Source: Hypericum androsaemum (taxonomy: Eukaryota > Streptophyta > Magnoliopsida > Malpighiales > Hypericaceae). From it: 64,000 nucleotides of DNA. Position numbers and translations under genes: made by a program. Position 1 is the stretch's first letter. Each line of letters begins with the position of its first letter. Below the pieces are notes generated by a model, which saw only the letters and a list, made by a program, of their open reading frames with translations, searched no databases and was not told the origin of the DNA. The stretch lies in contig OZ023198.1 in assembly GCA_963995505.1 (NCBI GenBank), positions 13,941,141 to 14,005,140 of the forward strand. Reading direction: 5' to 3'. Shown piece by piece: positions 12,154 through 23,311 of the stretch.

Positions 12154-13699
12154 ATGTTTGAAGAATACTACTACTAGTGCTATATAGTGAGTGCTCTTTT
12201 CTGGTATTGTTTGCGAGTGAGAGACTAGTGCCAACCTCTCCACTCTTATATAGCAGTTTCGTTTGGTGCCTTAATTATTAAAAAAATGGCTAATTTGCTT
12301 ATGGATGGTTTGACCATGATCTTTACATTTAAAGGACAAATCTATTGAGGATCTCATTGGTAGATTGTGGGTTCAGTATTTGTGTAATGCATGTCAGTAT
12401 CTGTATATTTAATAGGCTAAGGATCCCATTGGTGGATTTTGATAAATTAGTGCATGGAATGTATAATTAGTATTGAGCAACATAAATATCAGGCACTCTT
12501 TTCATGTAACAATTTTTTTCTGCATGATTTTACCGCTGAAAGGTCTTGTGCTTTTAATCTCATACGACTAAGAAAGAATTCTACACCGTTCAATTATGTA
12601 AATATTACTATCATTAATAAAATTTATCAATTATAAAAAATAGTGCATGGAGGATTAATATCTGTATTATGCATGTCAGTATCTGTATATTTAATAGGCC
12701 AATTAGGATCTCACTGGTGGATTGAGATAAATTAATGCATGCATGATCAATATCTTCTACCTCTTAAAAAATATCGGTATATTTTGTGTAGGTTGATTTA
12801 TCTTTCACGTGCTTTAAACTAGGCTCTCGGAACCAAACTTCTTGGTCTTTCAATTGAACTCTCTGGCCCAGTTGTTTGAACTTTAAACTGGGTCAAGTGG
12901 CCGAAGTGTTTTGTATTTTGCATGGGCTCATTGGCCCATTTCTTTGTGCTTCCTTTTTTAACTCTAATAAAAAAAATAAGTTATCTTCTGTCTAAGTTGA
13001 ATTTTCTTTCATGTGCTTTAAACTGGGCTTCTGGGACCAAACTTCTTCGGCTTTCAATTGAACTCCCCGGCCCATTTTTTGAACATTAAACTGGGTCAAG
13101 TGGCCCAAATATTTTGGGGTTTGTGTGGGCTCATCGACCCATTCTTTTGGGCTTCCCTTTTAACTAGGTCCAGTAGCCCGAATAAAGCTTTAACGTCCAC
13201 ATTAAAACTTTGACCCCGCTCACATCTCCTTGGTGTCTTGATGGTTCTGGATCCGCGATACGTGGGCCCGGCTTGCATCTACAATTCTTGAAGTAGATGT
13301 CAGGTTCGTGGGAGAAGGGAGAAGGGAGACGAGAGAAGAGGAGAAGAAGAAGAAGAAGAAAAAGAGAGGGGAGTGAGAGGGATGTTTAGAACTTTTTCCT
13401 TAAAACTTCGGTTATTTTTTATTTGTTTAAAAAATTTCTTTGCATGCTTTACCAAGTTCCATTATGGTATTTCCTCATGTTGACCAATTCCTGGAGTACA
13501 AAAAATATATATATTCCATGGTTTATAAGCTTGATAGATGGGAGCTGTTTGTTAAGTGATTCTAATGCTTCGTAACCTAAATCGGAATCCCTTCGGAAGT
13601 CCAGTGGAAATGAAACTGAGTGAAGTTGAGATTTGACATAGCCACATTCTACATTATGGACTTAAATCTTCCTAATCATTTACAAGTTTTTTTAAAAGT

Positions 13700-13970
13700 A
13701 AATTTTATGATAATCAACAAATCAACATTTCGGCAAGTAGTGCAAGACGTTGACGGAAATCCATGATTAAAATTTATTTTAAATCTTAGCCATTGGAGCT
13801 ATTTGAAAGTTCTCTACTACGCCAATCAATCGCGTACATGAGTGTATCAATAGTTCATTATTACATGTCGCTCCGTCAAACACCACACAATTCTGAAATA
13901 GCCAAATTCTCCATATCGCCGTGAAAAATATTGAGAACCCTGAACTAACCCAATCCATAATCATTTACAA
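13700..13970 (-). pseudogene. LINE fragment (RT-to-RNase H linker), unit 2
   Basis: Minus-strand translation of 13964-13779 reads like the stretch after the zinc-binding region of plant LINE polyproteins (aromatic-rich, with WRIWLFQNC). The same piece occurs at 37086-37271. AATCATTTACAAG lies on both sides in both units, so it was present before units 2 and 3 separated. It is too short to function. Confidence 0.5.
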
Positions 13971-14480
13971 GTTAAAAAATTCTAGTTTTCCATACTTGCT
14001 CCTATTTTTAATTTAGTAGTTTGTTAGTTCCATAGGAGTTCCAGGGTTTGATGATGACTATAGATCCTTCCATCGGTAATTACAGGAACACTATTCTTTC
14101 TCTCTACCTTGGGGTGATTTTTTACACCATTATATTGCCAGAGAATTAACTAAAAAGTATAGAGAGTATTATACTGTGCATAATTTCTTTATCAGTGAAC
14201 ATTATTCTTTCTAGCAAATACTAAAGGATCTCAAGCTCTTTAAAGTCTTTGTATCCAACTTAAAACCTTAAGAAAATAAGTATATGAATTATTCACATGG
14301 ATAAATAGCCATATATTTTTGTACTAAACAACGTGCAATTCTCAACATGCTCCTGGAAACGAGTTCCATCAGCCCAAAACTTTTACGACCTTTCACTTAA
14401 TTCGGAGCCGTGCGACAACTGGTTGTATCGCCTTGGTCAATTGCCTACTCGCTAGTGATTGAACCTTGTGCTAATTTTGT

Positions 14481-14964
14481 CTCTCGTATATATTTTTTAT
14501 AAGTAGATTTGTATTAGAATGCGAAAAATATTTACAGAGACATGAGTTTACAACCTGAAACAGGAACCCCCATGGACCCCGTCTAAGCACAAAAGTCAAG
14601 ATTACATATGCAATCAAACAGAAAGTCAATTGCATAAAAATCTTGCATTATTCAAAAGAGTAGCATCCATCAGGCGGATTGCAAACCCGAAGTGCCCCAA
14701 AAGAGTCACTAAGGGTTCATTTAGGATGAGGCACCCCAAGATCGTTGGGCATCACAGCAGCCGGTTTGATAATATTTACCACTGTGATAAGCTCACCATC
14801 CCAGTCAACACCAATTTGGGCAGCTACTGCTCAAGAAGCAGCAGCCTTTCGATTATAAACTGTGTTTGATCTTTTTTTGGTGGCGAGGGAGTGAGAGATC
14901 TAACTGTCTATTTTAGCTGAGCCAAAAGACTTCTTAAGAGTACTGTTTCAGTTTGAATTGAAAC
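14481..14964. other. Unassigned stretch left of the Copia element
   Basis: The sequence leaves the duplicated-unit pattern here. A minus-strand frame near 14700-14870 reads like a degraded exon (with WDGELITVVNIIKP), but it contains stops and I do not recognise the family. The 79-codon plus-strand frame at 14630-14869 looks like its antisense shadow. Confidence 0.3.
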
Positions 14965-17511
14965 TGTTAGAGATGTTGAGAAATTAAAGAGAAAACGATT
15001 TGTGGGCTTGTTTCCTATTCTATTCGGACTAGATTTTGGAGTCCTAATTTGACATAGATAGCTTTTGATGTACAAGGGTTTGCCTCTATATAAAGGCATG
15101 CTACCCTAAGTTTTTGTGTAGCTTTATGACTCGGATCCATCAATAAAATTTCTCCTTTCTCACAGTGGACGTAGGCACTAGGCCGAACCACGTTATTGTG
15201 TCTGTGTTCTTTGTGCATTTTGTTCTTTGTGTATTTTGTTCTCTAGTTGCTGAATTCATAACAATTGGTATCAGAGGTTGGGTTGGAGGATGACGGATGG
15301 CGCAAAGTTTGCTCTTGTGAAGTTCGATAGTTCTTCAAATTTTGGGTTATGGCAAATGCGTGTCAAGGATCTCCTCGTGCAACAAGGGATGGTCATCGCG
15401 CTCTCGGAGAAGAAGCCCGAGAAGAAGCCCGAGAAGATGGAGGAGCAAGAGTGGAAGGAGATGGGGGCCAAGGTGGTGGCAACAATTCGTTTGTGCTTGG
15501 CGGATGATGTGATGTATCACATCATGGATGAGGAGTCATCAGCTGAGGTATGGAAGAAATTAGAGGCAAGGTATATGTCTAAGTCTTTATCGAACAAAAT
15601 TTATCTTAAGCAAAGATTATACAGACTCAAGATGAAGGAGGGTTCAGATTTGAGCCAACACATTAATGATTTCAGTCAACTTGTGAGCGACTTGAGAAAG
15701 GTTGATGTGATGTTCGAGGAAGAAAATAAGGCATTGTTGCTGCTGAATTCTTTACCTGGCTCCTACGAAAATTTGGTTACAACTCTAACTTGGGGGAAGG
15801 AGTCCCTGGTGTTGGAAGATATCACAAGTACTTTGCTAGGGTTTCATCAAAGAAGGAAAATTGGCGATGAACAGGCGGAAGGGCTGGTTGTGAGGGGTAG
15901 CCATGGTGATCGTAGTGGGGAAAAAGATGGGAAGGGATCCAAGTCGTGGTCAAGGAGGTTCAAGAGAAATTGCTTCGAGTGCAGAAAAAAAGGGCACGTG
16001 AAGAAGGATTGTCCAAAAAGAACTCGGGATCGTGAGGAAAAAGGATCAGGTTCTGTAAATGTGGCCTCACATTCGGACGGGTTAGATGGTGATCTTCTTT
16101 CAATTTTGTCAAGTCCAAAGCATTCTGATTCCTGGATTTTGGATAGCGCTTGCTCTTTCCACATGACGCCCAAGAGAGAGTGGTTTGACACCTACAAGTT
16201 TGTTGATTCAGGTATGGTGACTATGTGTGATGGTTCTACTTGTAGAATTGCCGGCATAGGTGATATGCAAATCAAGATGTGGGATGGTATTGAGAAAAAA
16301 TTATGTGGGGTTAGGCATGTTCCGAAGTTGGAGAGGAATTTGATCTCGTTAGGAGCCTTGGATTATAGTGGGTACAACTATAATATTGTAGGCAGGCTAA
16401 TGGAGGTGGAGAAGAATGCTGTAGTGGTGATGAAGGGTGAAAGGAATGCTAAGAACACCTACAGGTTAGTAGGGAACACGGTTGTAGGTGGAGTCACATC
16501 GTTGGGTTCTGATAGAGGGGAGAAAAGCTCTTGTGTGATGGAGCAAAGGCTTGACATGAATGGTTTGAGTGGAGTTGGGATTCACGGAGATAAAGTTAGC
16601 AAGTTCCCGCTATGGTTGTCTAAAGAGACGTGCATGTTAAAGGTGTTGGGTAGGTTTTGCATGGAGAATGCGAAGCCATTGGTAGCACCACGAGCGAATC
16701 AGGTATCTCACTCAAGGCCGAACGGTGGAGTTTGTGGCATGTCGAGGGTTCTACTTGGTGGAACAAAAGGTTGCCCTTTGTATGCTATGGCACGTAGCAT
16801 TGGTATGAGGCAAGAATGTCCAGCGGAGAAGCAGTTCGAGGTTATGGTGCATGAGGCTGACCAAAAAATAGAGGACGCATCTATTGGTCGCAAGGTTGCT
16901 TCAGCAAGTAGATTTGCTAGTTGGGGTTCAATGGAGATTGGAGAGAATAGGCCAAGCAAGCTCGGAAGCTCGAGCTTGGAGGCTGACTCCATGTGATTGA
17001 ACGAAAAAAGGTGATAAAAAAGTTGAGATGGTATTATTGATGGCGGTGTATCTATGGTCAAGATGGAGCTGGTAGAGTTGGTTTGGTTTCTCAAGTTCTC
17101 ATGGTTCTTCATTTGGCAGTATTTCATCAAGTGGAGTTTGTTGAAGTTCGGATGGAGCTTCATAGTTCGTCCACAGGATGATTTCTCGCCAAAGTGGAGA
17201 TTGTTAGAGATCTCGAGAAATTAAAGAGGAAACGATTTGTGGGCTTGTTTTCTATTCTATTCGGACTAGGTTTTGGACTCCTAATTTGACCTAGATAGCT
17301 TACTTGATGTACAAGGGTTTGCCTCTATATAAAGGCATGTTACCCTAAGATTTTATATAGCTTTGTGACTCGGATCCATCAATAAAATTTCTCCTTTCTC
17401 ACCATGGACGTAGGCACTAGGCCGAACGACGTAGGCACTAGGCCGAACCACGTTATCTCTTGTGTCTGTGTTCTTTGCGCATTTTATTCTCTAGTTGCTG
17501 AATTCATAACA
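14965..17511 (+). mobile_element. Gag-only Copia (Tnt1-like) retrotransposon, copy 1
   Basis: The 5' LTR is 14965-15263 and the 3' LTR 17202-17511, both TGTTAGAGAT to CATAACA, flanked by GAAAC at 14960-14964 and 17512-17516. The primer-binding site TGGTATCAGAG is 15266-15276, and a purine tract (AAAGTGGAGA) lies at 17191-17200. Total length is 2547 bp, about half an autonomous Copia: gag and the start of protease remain, but integrase, RT and RNase H are missing. The 3' LTR holds a tandem duplication of about 21 bp near 17403-17445 that the 5' LTR lacks. Confidence 0.93.
15290..16996 (+). CDS. Copia Gag plus protease-start polyprotein (568 aa)
   Basis: The open frame begins at the ATG 13 bases after the primer-binding site. 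Residues about 1-200 are a Copia gag (UBN2-type) domain with the conserved WQ...LL..Q..AL and KLYLKQRLY-like segments. A CCHC zinc knuckle follows (CFECRKKGHVKKDC, about residue 240), then a protease start with LDSACSFHM; the usual D-S-G is D-S-A here, so activity is doubtful. The pre-integrase stretch (GVRHVPKLERNLISLG) comes next. After about residue 380 the frame leaves the usual Copia order and continues in a tail of some 190 residues with no integrase or RT. The second copy at 47059-52772 has the same tail, so the deletion was fixed before this copy moved. The gag could still form particles and use enzymes supplied in trans. Confidence 0.85.
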   Translation: MTDGAKFALVKFDSSSNFGLWQMRVKDLLVQQGMVIALSEKKPEKKPEKMEEQEWKEMGAKVVATIRLCLADDVMYHIMDEESSAEVWKKLEARYMSKSLSNKIYLKQRLYRLKMKEGSDLSQHINDFSQLVSDLRKVDVMFEEENKALLLLNSLPGSYENLVTTLTWGKESLVLEDITSTLLGFHQRRKIGDEQAEGLVVRGSHGDRSGEKDGKGSKSWSRRFKRNCFECRKKGHVKKDCPKRTRDREEKGSGSVNVASHSDGLDGDLLSILSSPKHSDSWILDSACSFHMTPKREWFDTYKFVDSGMVTMCDGSTCRIAGIGDMQIKMWDGIEKKLCGVRHVPKLERNLISLGALDYSGYNYNIVGRLMEVEKNAVVVMKGERNAKNTYRLVGNTVVGGVTSLGSDRGEKSSCVMEQRLDMNGLSGVGIHGDKVSKFPLWLSKETCMLKVLGRFCMENAKPLVAPRANQVSHSRPNGGVCGMSRVLLGGTKGCPLYAMARSIGMRQECPAEKQFEVMVHEADQKIEDASIGRKVASASRFASWGSMEIGENRPSKLGSSSLEADSM

Positions 17512-17516
17512 GAAAC

Positions 17517-18310
17517 CTTCTTTGTGATTGAGAAAGATAAAGTCTTGGCAGTTGGAGTACAAAAATTTTTATTTCATGGTTCATATATCGAAGGGGAGCT
17601 GATGGTCCTTGATGGTGATTGTTAAGTGAGGACGAGAAAGGGAAAAAGTGATTCTAAATCTGAATTCCCTTGGATGTCCAGTGAGAATGAATCTGAGTGA
17701 AGTTGCTTCCTTGTTGTAGAATATTAGTTTCAGAAAAAAAATTGGTCCAGAAGATAAGAGTTGGCTAGCCACATTCAACATTATGGAGGCCAATCTCCTT
17801 AATCATTCACAAGCTTTATTAAAAGCAAACTTTGTTGTAATTGGAAAAGGGTATATTCCATAGTAGTACAAAACTTTGTCAAAGGTCCCGAGTTTCATTA
17901 TTAGCAGATATAGTTTGGTGTAATTTTGTTTAAAAAATGTTATTATGTTTTTGTTTAATGTTGTTTACGTATCTAATTGGGCCAGACGCATCTTTTTGTT
18001 GCACAATCGCCCTTGACTACAGACCGAAGTCTATCCATCTCATCATTGGGATAGTTTCAGAGCACTTCAGCAACTCCAAAACCATTATCAAAAAAGTTTG
18101 TTGCATGTTTCTCTTTTTAACTAATCTACATCCACTTATTGATAGAAATGTAGAACTGATAGAATTTTAACACGTTTTAGCTATATTACACCTTATGCTC
18201 TATTATCCATATCCCAAGGCAATCAACCTTGTGACAGATTTAGTTTCCTCCTGTTCGAACGAACTTTATGTACTTATTTTTGCGAGTTTTTCTATTTAAT
18301 ATGAAATACT
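17517..18310. repeat. Duplicated-unit fragment (unit 5, left piece)
   Basis: From about 17544 this matches 10580-11340 and 41727-42340 (for example GAAGGGGAGCTGATGGTCC and TCTAATTGGGCCAGACGCATC). There is no defensin portion. It is interrupted at 18311 by a retroposon and resumes at 19212. Confidence 0.65.
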
Positions 18311-19211
18311 CACGGAGAAGACAGGGGAAAATGAGTCAATTGGAAATGGAGAACAGTGCATGGAAGTGATTGAGTGTACCTGTTCTACGCCTGCTCGAGC
18401 ACCATGCCTACAAGGTCAGACGCAACCACCACTGCAGGGTTCTGACCGCCCGTCGCCTCAGCCTCTCTATGCTACGGTAGAGCCTTTCTCTCCTCCAAAA
18501 TCCCCACTCGCGAGTAGTGTCTAAGATGCTTCAGGAGTTATTGATGCCCAAAAGTCTCTCTTCAATGAGCAAGGAGCCCAAATTGAGAAGGAACGAGCAA
18601 CTGAAGAATATGTGGAAATGGGCCAAAGTACTACTCAAATGGGTGAGAAAGGTTGGGAAGAGAAGTCTCAGGATGGGCCCAATTTGAAGGATCAAGTGGA
18701 GACTCGGCCCAATTTAAGGTTGGGAAGGATCTGTAAGCCAATTTAAACAAAGAAGAAGAAAATGAAGGCATTGGACTTGGTACATGGACCCCAATGAGAA
18801 GTACTAGGCACAAAAAACCAAGTCTTAAGGCTAAAGAGAGTTTCATCCAGACCCCAAAGAAATGTGGAAAGAAGCCTGAGCATTTGGACACAAAACATAC
18901 CAGGAGAGGTTGGACAAATCTCATTCGGAGATGAAGTTTATAGGAGAAAATTTATTTTCTCTATGGGACGGGGATGCCTCAGAACTCCTCAAGGTGGATT
19001 GGAAAAAAATAATTGAACAATGTAATGCCGAAGTTTAGGAGATGTATACTATCGAAATTTTCTATCTAGTTAGCGTATGTTATTTAGATAGTTAATTTCT
19101 CTAGCCATTTTTAAGAGACTTGCAGTACTTAATAGCACGAAAGATGTAGTACACTTGTACACATTGGTGTAACCTTTTGATAGGAAATAACATTTTACGT
19201 CTAAAAAAAAA
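18311..19211 (+). mobile_element. Truncated retroposon with poly(A) and 15-bp target duplication
   Basis: The insert is flanked by TTAATATGAAATACT at 18296-18310 and 19212-19226 and ends in a short A tract (19203-19211). Related units run through this point without an insert. Both reading frames are broken; the lysine/proline-rich translation resembles the low-complexity end of a plant LINE ORF1. A 5'-truncated or internally deleted LINE-type copy is the best call. Confidence 0.7.
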
Positions 19212-19226
19212 TTAATATGAAATACT

Positions 19227-19550
19227 TTGCCCCTAAAAAATACACAAACCAATTGGATCCATGTTTCCATGTTTTGTACAATAATGGTACATGCATGTAA
19301 TGGATTGGGTGCAGCTCTTTCACTGACTTGTTCCTTTCGTGGGGGTCCCCATGGAACGATTCTTTTGCTTGGCGTCATAAATGATCAATTTTAAAAGCCA
19401 TGGGGATCTGCTGGCACCGGCGCAAGTCATGCCTAACCTGACCCACGGGTTATACTTCAAGAATATTATATCGAAACTATTTGATGTCTGAATATAGTTA
19501 GAATATAACTACATTGATTTTAAATAGAACTGCAAACTTATTATGACAAT
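19227..19550. repeat. Duplicated-unit fragment (unit 5, right piece)
   Basis: From the TTTGCCCCTAAAAAATACAC landmark this matches 11340 onward. From about 19290 it matches 33700-34060 (GGATTGGGTGCAGCTCTTTC and CATGCCTAACCTGACCCACG). The pair 19290-19540 and 33700-34060 therefore brackets the CNL gene region as direct repeats. I see no gene. Confidence 0.6.
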
Positions 19551-21330
19551 TTTTTTTGGGTAAGTAAGTTTATTAATATACCAAGAGATATTTACCCACT
19601 ACCCTCCCCTAAAAGCTACGGGACCCATACTAGATGAATCCAAGGAGGTTGCCATTGCGAAACCTGTCCCTGCTTTCGAACACCAACCATAATTACAACC
19701 AAGACCACAAATAGATTCCTAATGCAATAGTCCGGAAGGACAATTGCACTACCAATCCAAGGACCAAAGGAGGATAAAAATGGCCCCCCGTTCTACACTG
19801 CATCAGCTTAATTCCCACCAAGTTAAATTCTAGAAGATTTTTACAGCTTGTTTGGAAACAAATCCTCAGGAAAAGAATTCCATTCCCAATTCTTAATGGA
19901 ATTAAAATGAAATCACTTTCTTATTTTCTTGTTTGGAATCAAAAGTTAAACTTAAGAATTCATTTGATCTGTGTACAATAACACCCTTACAACTTAGACA
20001 AAAAGATACGCGACTACATTTAGTTTTCTCATGAGGCCACCAAAGATGGGTGATTCTGTCCATGAAATATCGATTCATCTCAAAGAAAGTAATGAAGGTC
20101 TGACCTTTGCAGTTATCAACATCCAATGGATGCTATATTCCAAAGTGAGCATAAGAAATAAACACACAGATCTCAGCAACATATAAAATAGAATAATCAA
20201 AACCAAAAAGAGACAAAACTGCACAAGCACGAGCGCTAGACTTCGTCTTTCTCCTAATCGAAACACTCAAAATCAAAGTAGCACAACAAGAAGCAAAATC
20301 CAGATCAAAATAACACTTACACCCAAAGTTACTACTATTGAGATTAGGGTTTGTACTCCCCAAATTTAGCAAGAAGCGTAGCTTGACGCTCGGCTGCAAG
20401 CTCCTTGACTCTAGACCCATTTTCCTAATCTATCATCAATCCCAATTGATCCAAAATTTAACCAAAAAAGAGAGAGAATCAAAGCAACTGAATTATACCA
20501 AAGTATGGCACTTGTTGAGCTCCCGATTGTATCTCCGGAGCTTCCCCTCCCTCTCCTTTGCCAAGTCAAAATTAGCAGAAAGAGTAGAAGACAACGCCAA
20601 ATTTAAAAAAAAAATATCATTGCCTAGTAGGAGAAAATTCCAGAATTGGGCGAGGAAGAGTGGAAGACAATGTCGAGGAAAGAGAGCAGAAAATGTTAGG
20701 GCAATATGGGAGTATTATGGGTATTCAGCACAATTCCATTTTTAGTCACCAGAAATTCGACCATTTTCTAAGAGATTTCAATTCTTGAGTTTTGGACAGG
20801 AATTGAATCACTTTCTTGAGTTGAACTTGTGTTTAGTCACCCAAATCCTGCAGCAGAAGAAGCCTCCTATCGAAATCGACTCTAGTCTTGTTTATGCAAC
20901 CAATTACCGTCCTCAGAATCAATCTTGCATAACTGCAGCCAGAGACACTTCCAGTCAGTAGAATTCAAGGGCAGATATGCAACAACAGAAATAACCATTA
21001 CGCTCCCTTGCTGATGGGGGTTGGAAACAAAATAAGGGAGGATGGATGATACAAAGGTGGATGCGAATTCGACTTCCTTAATCGGAGTTTTCTCGAGAAA
21101 GTTATGACTGATTTACTAACTTCTGCTAGATTCAGCGAACCTGCAAACTTGCACTGCATTACTTGCTCTAGAAGTAGAACATATACAACAGGTGGAGGTC
21201 ATAGCGGATCCGTTTATGTGCATATTCTATTGTCTTATGTGTCTTGTTTTACATTTTCTGTTGTTGCGTTGTAATTCTACTGCTTAATGAAAAATCTTAT
21301 AGGCTATATCCTTAAAAAAAAAAAATCCTT
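19551..21330. other. Gene and retroposon remnants, unassigned
   Basis: A T-rich start at about 19551 followed by compact sequence looks like the reversed 3' end of a LINE. The end at 21270-21330 (A-rich run after AATGAAAAATCTTATAGGC) looks like a plus-strand poly(A) retroposon end. Between them, minus-strand stretches near 20340-20410 (SRVKELAAERQATLLAKFGE) and 20510-20600 (NFDLAKEREGKLRRYNREL) read like charged, helical exons of one degraded gene. I cannot name the family, and stops break it. Confidence 0.35.
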
Positions 21331-21338
21331 TCCATAGT

Positions 21339-23274
21339 TTATCCCAAGTGACTGTTATTTTCTTCCAGATCACATATAATAGATTTTAGGATCGATCTCT
21401 TACCATTTGACCTTAAAACAGAGAAATATGTCTGGCCTCTCGCATTAACAATAACATTGCACCAAAAATTGGATATTCCGATGTCTGACATCACGGGATA
21501 CCTACCTTTGAGTTGAATCTTCAACTATCAATTTGAACTTGGATTCTGTGAAGGATATCAATTAATGACAATATATAATATAAGATTGTTCGTGTCTAAT
21601 CACACTGAAACAAACCAATGTAGAGTTATCCATATATACCTTTTCAGCGAACAACTTCTCTATGGTGCTATTGAGGTCTCCTTCCCAAAGCCATGCATCG
21701 TCATCATCATCTTCTCCAATTTGAACTTCCTCCAGTATTGGTGTGCTTGGAACATTTTTAGAAAAAGTCCTCATGTTCGGACATGATTTGGAAATCACCG
21801 TTCCTAAGAGAGGGAAACTAAATGTGTAATCTCCCGACGAGAAGCTTGTGAGGCACAACAAACCATCAAGTTCTAAGTAGTACAGTTGATGGAAGACGAT
21901 CTCGTCTCCTATTTCATCTCCGTTGCTTGACACAATCTCTGTCATTCTTTCGCATTCTTTGACAACCAGTAGCTTGAGATTCACTAGAATCTTTGCCGTG
22001 GAGGAAGTCACCACACTTGTTAGTCCCTTGCATTTCGATACTCGTAGTACTGTGAGATGTAGAAACATTGAACTGTCAATGGTAAACTTGCATGGTTTTG
22101 GCATGCCTTTTGCAAAATCCAAGGGCAAGAGTTGATGGACAGTAGGAAATTCGATTAGTTGAACGGATTCAAGACTACGGAGGAATGATGGCGGAACAAT
22201 TTCATGCCAAGCCTTATCCATGCTACTATTCCATTGAACCACTAGTTCTTTTAGCTTTAAGATTTCAACCTGAGAAGACAGAGGAAAGGATTTACCTGTT
22301 AAAGCTCACTCAACTTCCATGACAAGGAGAAAAAGCAAAACAAATCAAGCTCATTCAGCTAGCTAAACATGCATTGTTTACCATTCCTTTGGAGAAGAAA
22401 CAAAGAAAGAAAACACAAGTTGAGACAAAGAAGCAAACTCTTTCAAAGTAGTCATGACTGACCTGCTCATTGAAAACGTGCAAAGTTGGCTCATCGACGA
22501 CACCGTAATGCATGCTTTCTACGTGCTCTGTTGATGAAGCAGTGGACCGCAGGAGACACATTCTCGGGCAACCCTTCACACTAACTCTGTCCAAGGCAGG
22601 ACATCTCATAAGATCACCACCTGAATAAAATCCCATCAAGTTAGGTAGATTTTTGAGCTTCACATCCTCTAGCTTTGGGAATATAGTGCTGTGATCCCAA
22701 TCTACCGGTGGTTTCTCATCTTCTCGATGCTTAATGATCACTTCCACAAGAGAACACTCTTTAACATCTAATTTGTACAGATGAACAAGGCCCAAAGCCA
22801 CAGACAAACTGAAAATGTGAGTCAAATTACTGCATTTATGGACATTTAGCTTTATGAGGTTCTTAAAGCATGATATTCCCAGGGGATCCTCAATATTCCA
22901 AATGTGTCTTAGCTTGGGTAGTTCTATTAGCTTCAGATCTGATACTTGATGCATCAAGCCAGCGTGGCATTCATTTTGATCCACTCCATCACGATCCAAT
23001 ATTTCCTCAACAGAATCACACTTCTCTACAACCAGTGATTGGCATCTGCTTACAGCAGGCAGGATATTTGATGGTAAAGCAACTGAAAAAAGTGGACACT
23101 TGTCTATCACCAACTCAAATAAATTGCCGAAGCGCCTGAATGGTAGTTCTCTGTCCCATCTTTCTACCAATTCTGGGAATCTAGACAGTCTTAGAGTCCA
23201 AATGCTCTGCATCTCAACCTGAAAAAATGATTTTTGCAGATCATTCTCTGAAGTGAGACAATCGAAAGAAAGAA

Positions 23275-23311
<37 letters not shown>

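Larger units (their letters stand above)
12031..14480. repeat. Duplicated unit 2 (defensin remnant plus flank)
   Basis: The unit starts inside the defensin-like intron, has lost exon 2, and then follows the same order as the other units. From about 13200 it shares a private block with unit 3 (36228 onward) that units 1 and 4 lack, so units 2 and 3 are the closer pair. It also shares with unit 3 a short LINE fragment at 13700-13970. Nothing else in it looks coding. Confidence 0.65.

Noticed and set aside
12031..12243. Minus-strand 70-codon frame near the unit 2 defensin remnant
   Set aside because: It is in a different frame from the signal-peptide exon and runs through promoter and intron sequence.
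15847..16191. Minus-strand frame of 114 codons
   Set aside because: Antisense shadow of the Copia gag and zinc-knuckle coding sequence.
22870..23139. Plus-strand frames inside the NLR gene
   Set aside because: Antisense to LRR exons whose minus-strand reading has clear repeats and splice sites.
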